Origin: Lachnospiraceae bacterium
GTDB lineage: Bacteria; Bacillota; Clostridia; Lachnospirales; Lachnospiraceae
Length of the DNA stretch: 64,000 bases
Assembly: GCA_017526745.1 (NCBI GenBank)
Contig: JAFXQX010000017.1
Location: 1 to 64,000, forward strand
Direction of reading: 5' to 3'
Both the position numbers and the translations under genes were made by a program. Each line of letters begins with the position of its first letter. The first letter of the stretch is position 1. Below, in pieces: positions 36,601 to 43,406 of the stretch. Below the pieces are notes generated by a model. It ran no database searches and was not told the origin of the DNA. It saw only the letters and a program-made list of their open reading frames with translations.

Positions 36601-36616
36601 GTGCTAATTTTTTCTT
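36578..36616 (+). terminator. Terminator of the parvulin gene, formed by the CIRCE palindrome
   Basis: In RNA the same element pairs over 12 bp (TTAGCACTCAAT with ATTGAGTGCTAA, 3-nt loop), and is followed directly by TTTTTTCTT. It should therefore end the upstream transcript. Confidence 0.75.
36581..36607 (+). promoter_or_regulatory. CIRCE element (HrcA operator) upstream of htpG
   Basis: Perfect consensus: TTAGCACTC (36581-36589), 9-bp spacer, GAGTGCTAA (36599-36607). It sits 7 bp upstream of the -35 box of the htpG promoter and spans the stop codon of the parvulin gene. HrcA binding here should repress htpG and release it on heat shock. Confidence 0.95.
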
Positions 36617-36643
36617 GACTTTGGTTTTTGGCGGGTTTATTAT
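36615..36643 (+). promoter_or_regulatory. SigA promoter of htpG
   Basis: TTGACT (36615-36620), 17-bp spacer, TATTAT (36638-36643). Start expected near 36650, leaving a leader of about 67 nt. Confidence 0.85.
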
Positions 36644-36667
36644 TTTTCTGGTTGAGTCAGATTTAAT

Positions 36668-36685
36668 CGCCCGCCGTGGCGGGCG
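36668..36685 (+). other. GC-rich hairpin in the htpG leader
   Basis: CGCCCGCC-GT-GGCGGGCG, perfect complementarity over 8 bp each side (effectively 7 bp with a 4-nt loop), in an otherwise AT-rich leader, ~32 bp upstream of the start codon. Confidence 0.7.
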
Positions 36686-36716
36686 GCAAAAATAATAAGA
36701 AAAGAGGTAGATATTA

Positions 36717-38840
36717 ATGGCAAAAACAGGCAGTTTAACAATCAACAGCGAGAATATCTTCCCGATAATCAAGAAGTGGATGTATTCCGATCACGATATC
36801 TTTGCCCGCGAACTAGTAAGTAACGGATGTGATGCGATCACAAAGCTCAAAAAGCTTGATATCATCGGACAGTACAGCATTCCGGAAGATAAGGACATGG
36901 AGATCAGGATCACGGTAGATCCCGAGAACAAGAAGGTCAGCTTTTCGGATACCGGACTCGGTATGGATGCAGATGAAGTCGAAGAGTATATCACTCAGAT
37001 CGCATTTTCCGGAGCTACGGCATTTCTTGACAAGTACAAGGACAAAACAAACGATGATCAGATAATCGGACACTTCGGCCTGGGATTTTATTCCGCTTTC
37101 ATGGTTGCCGATGAAGTGCACATCGATACTCTCTCTTACAAAGAGGGCGCAAAAGCGGTCCACTGGGAATGCGACGGCGGAACCGAATACACGATGGAAG
37201 ACGGCGACAGGACTGAGGTCGGAACGACCATCACCCTTTTCCTTAACGAGAATTCGCTGGAGTTTTGTAACGAATACAGGATGAGGGAAGTGCTCAAGAA
37301 GTACTGTTCGTTCATGCCCACTCCGATCTTCCTTGTCAAGGCCGGCGCCGATACACAGTACGAGAACATCCCCGAAGATGAGGTGACCGATAAGGATACC
37401 GTTATCGAAAAGTATACCGAGGAAGCCAAGTACGAAGAGAAGGAAGAAGACGGCAAGAAGAAAAAGGTAGAGGTCTCGCCCAAGAGGAAGATGGCCAAGA
37501 TCGTACGCAGGGAAACCCCGGTCAATGACCCGAATCCGCTGTGGCAGAAGACTCCTTCCGAATGCACGAAAGATGAGTACATAGAGTTTTACCGTAAGGT
37601 ATTTATGGATTACAAGGAGCCCTTGTTCTGGATACACCTTAACATGGACTATCCGTTCAACCTCAAGGGTATACTGTACTTCCCGAAGATCAACATGGAA
37701 TACGAGTCGATCGAGGGTGTTATCAAACTGTACAATAACCAGGTGTTCATTGCCGACAATATCAAGGAGGTCATCCCGGAATTCCTGATGCTGTTAAAGG
37801 GTGTCATAGACTGCCCGGACCTTCCTCTCAACGTTTCAAGATCGGCACTTCAGAACGACGGTTTTGTTCAGAAGATAAGCGATTATATCTCCAAGAAGGT
37901 CGCTGATAAGCTTGCCGGAATGTGTAAGACGGAAAAAGAGGATTACGAGAAGTACTGGGATGACATCTCGCCCTTCATCAAGTACGGATGCTTGAAAGAT
38001 GACAAATTCTGCGAGAAGATGACCGACTATATCCTGTTCAAGGATATCGACGGCAAGTATATGACACTTCCCGAGTGCCTCGAGCTTCCCGAGAAGAAGG
38101 AAACACAGGAGGCTACCGGCGAGGATGGCGAGAAGGTGGAAGCCGAAGTGGTCGATGAGGAAAACTCATCCGACGAAGGAACTGCGGAAAATGACAGTGA
38201 AGGCTCGCAGGACGATAAGGACAAAGTCAGAAAGACCGTATACTACGTAACCGATGTCCAGCAGCAGAGCCAGTACATCAACATGTTCCGTGAGCAGGGA
38301 ATGGATGCGGTCGTTCTTGACCACAATATCGACCAGCCCTTCATAAACCAGCTCGAATCCAAGAACGAGGATGTGAAGTTCAAGCGTATCGATGCGGGCA
38401 TAACGGATTCGTCCAAAGAAGAGGATGCATCGGAGGATAAGAAGCAGCTCGAGAAGGATGAGAAGGTCCTTACCAAACTGTTCCATAAGGCGCTTTCAAA
38501 CGACAAGCTTTCGATCAAGCTTGAGTCGCTGAAGAACGAGAACATCTCGTCGGTCCTTACGGTATCTGAAGAATCCCGCCGCATGCAGGATATGATGAGG
38601 ATGTACTCGGTCGGCGGCATGGACATGGGTGCTTTCGGATCCGAAGGAGAGACGCTCGTCCTTAACAGCAGGAACGCTCTTGTGAAGTATCTGATAGAGA
38701 ACAAGAAAGGCGCCGATGCCGAGATGTTCGCACAGCAGCTTTACGATCTTGCGGTATTGTCCAACAGACCGCTTGCCGCTGATGCAATGACGAAATTTGT
38801 GGCAAGATCCAATGAGATCATGCAGAAGCTTGCAAAGTAA
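36717..38840 (+). CDS. htpG: Molecular chaperone HtpG (Hsp90)
   Basis: 707 residues. N-terminal ATPase (GHKL) motifs: FARELVSNGCDAI (Asn), SDTGLGMDADEVEEY, and FGLGFYSAFMVAD. Middle domain: PLFWIHLNMDYPFNLKGILYFPK, VFIADN, PEFLMLLKGVIDCPDLPLNVSRSALQND. C-terminal dimer region to residue 707. It is ~70-80 residues longer than E. coli HtpG; the excess is in two acidic, Lys/Glu/Asp/Ser-rich inserts (~457-503 and ~563-580) and a smaller one near 235-260. Start at ATG 36717 with AGAGGTAG. Controlled by the CIRCE element upstream. Confidence 0.96.
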   Translation: MAKTGSLTINSENIFPIIKKWMYSDHDIFARELVSNGCDAITKLKKLDIIGQYSIPEDKDMEIRITVDPENKKVSFSDTGLGMDADEVEEYITQIAFSGATAFLDKYKDKTNDDQIIGHFGLGFYSAFMVADEVHIDTLSYKEGAKAVHWECDGGTEYTMEDGDRTEVGTTITLFLNENSLEFCNEYRMREVLKKYCSFMPTPIFLVKAGADTQYENIPEDEVTDKDTVIEKYTEEAKYEEKEEDGKKKKVEVSPKRKMAKIVRRETPVNDPNPLWQKTPSECTKDEYIEFYRKVFMDYKEPLFWIHLNMDYPFNLKGILYFPKINMEYESIEGVIKLYNNQVFIADNIKEVIPEFLMLLKGVIDCPDLPLNVSRSALQNDGFVQKISDYISKKVADKLAGMCKTEKEDYEKYWDDISPFIKYGCLKDDKFCEKMTDYILFKDIDGKYMTLPECLELPEKKETQEATGEDGEKVEAEVVDEENSSDEGTAENDSEGSQDDKDKVRKTVYYVTDVQQQSQYINMFREQGMDAVVLDHNIDQPFINQLESKNEDVKFKRIDAGITDSSKEEDASEDKKQLEKDEKVLTKLFHKALSNDKLSIKLESLKNENISSVLTVSEESRRMQDMMRMYSVGGMDMGAFGSEGETLVLNSRNALVKYLIENKKGADAEMFAQQLYDLAVLSNRPLAADAMTKFVARSNEIMQKLAK

Positions 38841-38917
38841 TACATACAATGTGATATTTTGCAGGCTCCAAACGAGAGGAGAAGAATAAGGGGCGGAGTT
38901 GTGAACAAAAATAATTA

Positions 38918-38936
38918 ACATAATGTAACATTATGT
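38918..38936. repeat. Perfect inverted repeat, possible operator
   Basis: ACATAATG-TAA-CATTATGT: 8-bp arms, 3-bp centre, in AT-rich DNA just before the terminator. It could be a protein-binding site. Confidence 0.6.
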
Positions 38937-38939
38937 AAA

Positions 38940-38975
38940 GGCAGATACAATGATCCATGTCGTATCTGTCTTTTT
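38940..38975 (+). terminator. Terminator downstream of htpG
   Basis: GGCAGATAC and GTATCTGTC (one G-U pair), 13-nt loop, followed by TTTTT. Confidence 0.75.
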
Positions 38976-39169
38976 ATTATGAAGTATTCATCCGATGGAA
39001 TCGCGCAGCCATGCGCTTTCATAGCGTCTGTCACAAATATGACTCTTGTACGAGATAACTATGGAGAGTAAACTGAAGCAACAAAAGTGGGTGTCAAAAG
39101 TGACAGTTCATTTTGACGCGGTTTTGGTTATAAGCCAAACCGATTACATTGTTACAAGGAGGTTTTTCT

Positions 39170-40735
39170 ATGTTAAAAAAGACAGTAGTAGCATTTTTAA
39201 CTATGACTCTTATTGCGTCCTCGTCAGTGTTTGTTATGGCTGAGCCAACAGTAATTGATGGACCGGTTGAGAGTACAGTTACAGCAAATGATGGTGATGA
39301 CATTAAGGTTCAAGGAGATGTTGATATTACAGAATCTTCAAATCCGGGAGATTATGTTGGTGTTAATGCAAATGGAGGAAATGTTGAAGTAACAGGAGAT
39401 GTTACGGGAACAGAAGAAGGAGTGGCTTTCAACAATGGAGGTTCGGTCACCGTAGGAGGTGATGTTAGTGGCGATAGCTTTGGAATTCTATCAGATAACG
39501 GTGGTACAGCTAAAGTAGGCGGAGATGTTAATGGCGGAGTTTTTGTGACCGATGCGGATGTCGAGATTAAAGGCAACGTTGAGAAGACTAATACAACCGA
39601 GTGGTGCCCCGCAGCTGTTCAAGAATCGGGTGACAGCACTATTAAAATCGGTGGAAGTGTAACCTCATCAGGATCCGGTATCAAAACAGATGGTGATTCG
39701 GTTATAGTCATAGAGGGAGCTATAGCAGCTTCGGGATCAAGTGCAGCTATCATTTTGGACCAGTCAAAGTCCGATTTTGACGATGTCACTTATGAGACTA
39801 TATACTCGAAAGATGATAGTGTGGGCGTATCAAAGATAGTTGTTCATGAGATAAAAGGAGATCTTGGAAATGATAGTAATCTTGTAAAAGCCGGCTATCT
39901 GTCCGGGACTGAGAACTATTCGACAGGAACCGCTCCCACATTTACGGAAGATGCAGGATTCAGAGGGGAACAGATCAAGAACATTTTCTACATCATCAAG
40001 AAGTCAGAAAACTCGGATAAAGGCATAGCTTCTCTTAGTGGAACGACTCAATTTGACGGAATTTCTGGCAAAATTGATGCAGCGCCTGAGAATACAAAGA
40101 TCACAGTCACGGTCAAGGAAGGTTATGGAGTTAAGGCAGGAACAATTGAAATAACGAAGAATGCAGACGGCACGTATAGTCTTATTGTTCCTCGCGGCGG
40201 TGGTGTTACGCTGACAGCCGAATTACTTGAAAAAGCTGCCGAAGAGATCGAGAAGAAGGAAGAGGAAGAGAAGAAGAACGATAAGGACGACGACAAGAAG
40301 GACGAGAGCAAGACGATCGCTACGATAGCGTCAAATAACGTCAGCCCGTTTGTTGCGTATGCACCCGTGTTAACGATCGGAGGAGGCCAGGCCGTATTAT
40401 CCGGCGGAACATTCGGTGCCGATACAGGTATCAAGATGGAGGAACCCGGACCGCTGGCTGAGGCAGCATTTGCAGCAGCAATGCCGGCAGGATTTGCAAA
40501 GGCATTTTCATTCTCTGTAACAAACGGAGGGCAGACAACATATTCAATTAAGAACGGAAAGATCTCATTCAAGATTCCTGCACAGTATCTTCTTGCAGGC
40601 AGACAGTTCAAGCTGATCGGCGTTGACAAGGACGGAAAAACCAAAGTATTTGATAACGTTGCCACTGAAGACGGAAGCTTTGAAGCAGATGTCGACATTG
40701 AAGGATATCAGTTCGAACTCGTATACAAAGACTGA
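39170..40735 (+). CDS. Secreted beta-solenoid-like surface protein
   Basis: 521 residues; ATG 39170 follows AAGGAGG. Signal peptide ~1-25 (VFVMA-EP). Residues ~40-190 are short, regular glycine/valine turns: GDVDITESSN, GGNVEVTGDVTG, GGSVTVGGDVSG, GGTAKVGGDVNGG, DVEIKGNVEK, STIKIGGSVTSSG, similar in rhythm to bactofilin or adhesin solenoids. A Lys/Glu/Asp run (~365-385, EKKEEEEKKN) links to a C-terminal beta domain (~440-521, FKIPAQYLLAGRQFKLIGVDKDGKT). No sortase motif or membrane anchor was seen. Its first part uses more A/T-rich codons than its neighbours. Convergent with the LuxR-type regulator gene. Confidence 0.82.
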   Translation: MLKKTVVAFLTMTLIASSSVFVMAEPTVIDGPVESTVTANDGDDIKVQGDVDITESSNPGDYVGVNANGGNVEVTGDVTGTEEGVAFNNGGSVTVGGDVSGDSFGILSDNGGTAKVGGDVNGGVFVTDADVEIKGNVEKTNTTEWCPAAVQESGDSTIKIGGSVTSSGSGIKTDGDSVIVIEGAIAASGSSAAIILDQSKSDFDDVTYETIYSKDDSVGVSKIVVHEIKGDLGNDSNLVKAGYLSGTENYSTGTAPTFTEDAGFRGEQIKNIFYIIKKSENSDKGIASLSGTTQFDGISGKIDAAPENTKITVTVKEGYGVKAGTIEITKNADGTYSLIVPRGGGVTLTAELLEKAAEEIEKKEEEEKKNDKDDDKKDESKTIATIASNNVSPFVAYAPVLTIGGGQAVLSGGTFGADTGIKMEEPGPLAEAAFAAAMPAGFAKAFSFSVTNGGQTTYSIKNGKISFKIPAQYLLAGRQFKLIGVDKDGKTKVFDNVATEDGSFEADVDIEGYQFELVYKD

Positions 40736-40757
40736 TTGAATAATACCCTCTCATACC

Positions 40758-40791
40758 AAGGGGACGGCTCCATACGCGGAGCCGTCCCCTT
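40758..40791. terminator. Long perfect palindrome between convergent genes (terminator or REP-like)
   Basis: AAGGGGACGGCTCC - ATACGC - GGAGCCGTCCCCTT: 14-bp perfect stem, 6-nt loop. A clean T-run is lacking on both sides, so it may be a repetitive extragenic palindrome that also serves as a bidirectional terminator. Confidence 0.75.
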
Positions 40792-40834
40792 ACTTATATT
40801 CGTAGTTATGAAACGCAGGAATCGTCCCGGCGTT

Positions 40835-42217
40835 TCAGTGACTCTGGTAATAGTAGCGCATCAGAGAATAGCGGGTTTCCGTACCGGTCTTCTCGTAGAT
40901 GCTGTTGATGTGGCGGTAAACGGTGCGGGTGCTTGTGTTCATATTTGAAGCAATGACAGAGACGTCATCGTCACTTTCGATAAGGCAGATGAGGAAATCT
41001 TTTTCGCGTGGAGTAAGGCCATGGGCTGCTGCGAATTCATCAAGTTTTGAACCGTCAGGAGCATTTACCTGTTTTTTGTGATATGGGACGGGAATATAGC
41101 CGCCAAGAACTATACAAAGCAATACGGCCGATGTGAGCAGCGCCTCGATGGTAATACGTGTCATTACGGATGTATTGGAAAACGCCGGATGGATCGCGTC
41201 ACATACGCATGCAAGGACGCGGCTTAAGCCTGCGACAAGCTGCGGATGCGAAGTCTTGGGAGCAAGATCCCAGAAAAAGACGTTTAAGAACACTATCTGG
41301 GATACTACTATAACGTAGTAGTGGCATGTTGCGGTGATGACGTGCCCTTCCTGAAGCATGAACGGGAGCGGAAACGACATGATCGACATGCAAAGGGCGC
41401 ATACCATCAGCCATTTCCGACGTCCAAGATCTGCCAGGAATCCGCCGACCAGATAGCCGGCAGCACCGAACAGTCTCGGCCATGCATACATTGACATGTC
41501 ACCGGAGAAGCTCAGCGAGATTATTATGGTGTCAGTAAGCCCGTTGATCATATACAGCATTATCATTGCGGCACATCCTGCCACTATGATCATTTTGCCG
41601 GGAAGCGCAGGATCACCTCTTCGGGCATATTCAAGCGGTTCGTCAAACATCCATTCAAAGCGTTTTTTTGATACGATGGTCAGATACGTGGTGAATGCAA
41701 ACCCTGCGAGCAGGAGTACTAACATGGCAATGTTTGAAGGGATCAGGAATTGAACCGTCATCTGGATCAGGAACGCGGCGGCGCCCGCAATACCGGACAG
41801 CCTTCCGATATATGCGTGTCCGACATGACCCATCGCATAATAGTAATATACGGCACCACCAAGGAAGCCGAGTGAGATGAGCGTTACCGTACACGATATT
41901 ATATAGCCCACAGGACCGGTCTTAATGAACAGTTCCATGATGCCGGCCATTCCTGCAATGAATATGATATCTGATGCAAGCATTGTGATACGTCTTGTAC
42001 GTATATCCGACTCAAACTTCTGACTTAACGGGAACAGAAGAAATCCCACGGCAAGCGCCGGCATCTTAAGATAGTGGAGTATTGCTCCTGTCCCCTCAAG
42101 ATGGTATGCGGATTGGTCCATACATATGAGGCATAACATGTATTCGGACATATACACGGTGAAGAGTATGGCCATCGTGATGTGTTTGCTGTTTATTGTA
42201 CCTGCTTTTGTTTTCAT
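40835..42217 (-). CDS. Membrane-bound LuxR-family regulator (12-TM MFS-like sensor fused to HTH)
   Basis: 460 residues. Residues ~15-390 hold about 12 hydrophobic segments arranged like a major-facilitator permease with the usual loop after segment 6. The last ~60 residues are a LuxR-type helix-turn-helix: LTPREKDFLICLIE...SVIASNMNTSTRTVYRHINSIYEKTGTETRYSLMRYY. So the transport-like part probably senses a ligand and the HTH acts at the membrane. Similar fusions are known in Coriobacteria and some Clostridia. No strong ribosome site at 42217. One of only two genes on this strand; target unknown, with the convergent surface protein or the divergent gene as candidates. Confidence 0.88.
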   Translation of the reverse strand: MKTKAGTINSKHITMAILFTVYMSEYMLCLICMDQSAYHLEGTGAILHYLKMPALAVGFLLFPLSQKFESDIRTRRITMLASDIIFIAGMAGIMELFIKTGPVGYIISCTVTLISLGFLGGAVYYYYAMGHVGHAYIGRLSGIAGAAAFLIQMTVQFLIPSNIAMLVLLLAGFAFTTYLTIVSKKRFEWMFDEPLEYARRGDPALPGKMIIVAGCAAMIMLYMINGLTDTIIISLSFSGDMSMYAWPRLFGAAGYLVGGFLADLGRRKWLMVCALCMSIMSFPLPFMLQEGHVITATCHYYVIVVSQIVFLNVFFWDLAPKTSHPQLVAGLSRVLACVCDAIHPAFSNTSVMTRITIEALLTSAVLLCIVLGGYIPVPYHKKQVNAPDGSKLDEFAAAHGLTPREKDFLICLIESDDDVSVIASNMNTSTRTVYRHINSIYEKTGTETRYSLMRYYYQSH

Positions 42218-42262
42218 TTATGATCTGACAGTTGTAAAGATGGTTAACGGTCTTCATGTATC

Positions 42263-42271
42263 ATTATATCA
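42263..42271 (-). promoter_or_regulatory. Extended -10 promoter of the LuxR-type regulator
   Basis: On the minus strand TGATATAAT (-10 at 42268-42263). A TTGTTG lies at the -35 position. About 46 bp before the start codon. Confidence 0.55.
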
Positions 42272-42321
42272 TATGGGATGAGTGCAACAATACAATATAT
42301 AGTGTCTTTCGCACAAAGATA

Positions 42322-42330
42322 TGTTAGAAT
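42322..42330 (+). promoter_or_regulatory. Extended -10 promoter of the pseudo-receiver gene
   Basis: TGTTAGAAT (TG at 42322-42323, TAGAAT 42325-42330), weak -35. Divergent from the regulator promoter. Confidence 0.5.
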
Positions 42331-42383
42331 AATCGTGTATGTGCTTTGACGGACAGTTGCGTACATTACATCAGGGAGAGCAG

Positions 42384-43376
42384 ATGGATAAGAGTATCTT
42401 ATATCTTCAGGCAAATGAGAGGATAGCGGACAACCTGAAAGGCCGGTTTAACGACGAAGGGATAGAGTTCATCCATGCCTCGAACGCTGCGGAGGCCTTT
42501 GAACTTCTGAAGCAGAGGGAATTCTATCTGATGCTGACCGACGGGTTCATACCGGATATGCGGGTTCATGATTTTGTGCAGAAATGTGCTTCGGAATATC
42601 CGGACATGATACTTGATGTCTGCATGGATCTGACCGATCCGAAGTATGTTCCGATCATCGTCAATGAGGACTGCGTAAGGAAGGTCTTCCTGCCTCCGTG
42701 GAATATCGAGGATATCGTTGAAGGCGTCAAGTCTTCGATCGATGAGGCTTTCATACACAGGGACCTGGTCAGACGGATAAATGCCCTTGCCGACGATGAA
42801 AAGTCATTTGCCAAAACGATAGATAATCTGAAGACATCGCTCTTAAAGCAGCAGTACAGTTACAACAAGATCGCCCCCTTTTTCAACCGCGTTCTCGATG
42901 CGTTCATCAAGCGCAAGAACATGAGCAGGGGCTACAGTGATTTTGTCAAGAAAACATGCGACAAGATGCTGCGTCTCCAGACGACCGAGTATTTCAAAGT
43001 GTCCGAGCTTACCAGGATCATCTCGGCGAACGTGGAAGATGCCGTAAAGAATAATCCCGGGATCAGTTTAGACGGGGTTAAGAGTTGTCTGTACGGCGAT
43101 GTTGCAAGAGCCTCGATGGCGGATCTTACGTTTTCACTCTGGGTCCTTGCGTATATTGAGGGATTAAAGTGCAGCAATGCATCCATGTCGGTCGACAGCA
43201 GGTTTGTTACGAGCAGAAAATGCGAATACAGCCTTACCGTCAAGGGCACAAAGAAAAAGGAACTGCCTGTTGAGATACAGGTTTATGTGGCCAATATTCT
43301 CGGAAATATCGTTGACGAGTACCAGAAATACGATACAGACGACGGGTGGACCTATGAATTGCGAATAGCTCTCTAG
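42384..43376 (+). CDS. Receiver-like protein with degenerate phosphorylation pocket
   Basis: 330 residues; ATG 42384 follows AGGGAGAG. Residues ~1-120 follow the receiver fold. The acceptor Asp is kept (Asp53 in LMLTDGFIPDM), but the acidic pair after the first strand is missing (ILYLQAN) and the conserved Lys of the fifth strand is not in place (VFLPPW instead of a KP pair). So it may not be phosphorylated normally. The rest (~125-330) is helical then mixed, with no known output domain; its end could be a worn-down kinase-like fold. It is 30 bp upstream of the PBP gene. Confidence 0.7.
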   Translation: MDKSILYLQANERIADNLKGRFNDEGIEFIHASNAAEAFELLKQREFYLMLTDGFIPDMRVHDFVQKCASEYPDMILDVCMDLTDPKYVPIIVNEDCVRKVFLPPWNIEDIVEGVKSSIDEAFIHRDLVRRINALADDEKSFAKTIDNLKTSLLKQQYSYNKIAPFFNRVLDAFIKRKNMSRGYSDFVKKTCDKMLRLQTTEYFKVSELTRIISANVEDAVKNNPGISLDGVKSCLYGDVARASMADLTFSLWVLAYIEGLKCSNASMSVDSRFVTSRKCEYSLTVKGTKKKELPVEIQVYVANILGNIVDEYQKYDTDDGWTYELRIAL

Positions 43377-43387
43377 TCTGTTACAAT
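43359..43387 (+). promoter_or_regulatory. SigA-type promoter of the PBP gene
   Basis: TTGCGA (43359-43364), 17-bp spacer, TACAAT (43382-43387), starting inside the end of the upstream gene. Confidence 0.55.
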
Positions 43388-43406
43388 TATAGTTTGAGGA
43401 TCATTT

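Larger units (their letters stand above)
38841..39169 (+). other. Gene-free region between htpG and the surface-protein gene
   Basis: 329 bp. It holds the inverted repeat at 38918-38936, the terminator at 38940-38975, and, nearer the next gene, a TGTCA-AAAG-TGACA repeat (39093-39106) and an imperfect palindrome around TTTGG-TTATAAG-CCAAA (39123-39139). No convincing gene or clear SigA promoter for the next gene was seen. Confidence 0.6.

Noticed and set aside
39104-39112. LytTR-type half-site ACAGTTCAT before the surface-protein gene
   Set aside because: A single match to a degenerate 9-bp motif; no second copy at the needed spacing and no LytTR regulator nearby.
39046-39243. Open frame of 65 codons before the surface protein
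   Set aside because: It runs through the ribosome site and signal-peptide codons of the real gene, in another frame, with no ribosome site of its own.
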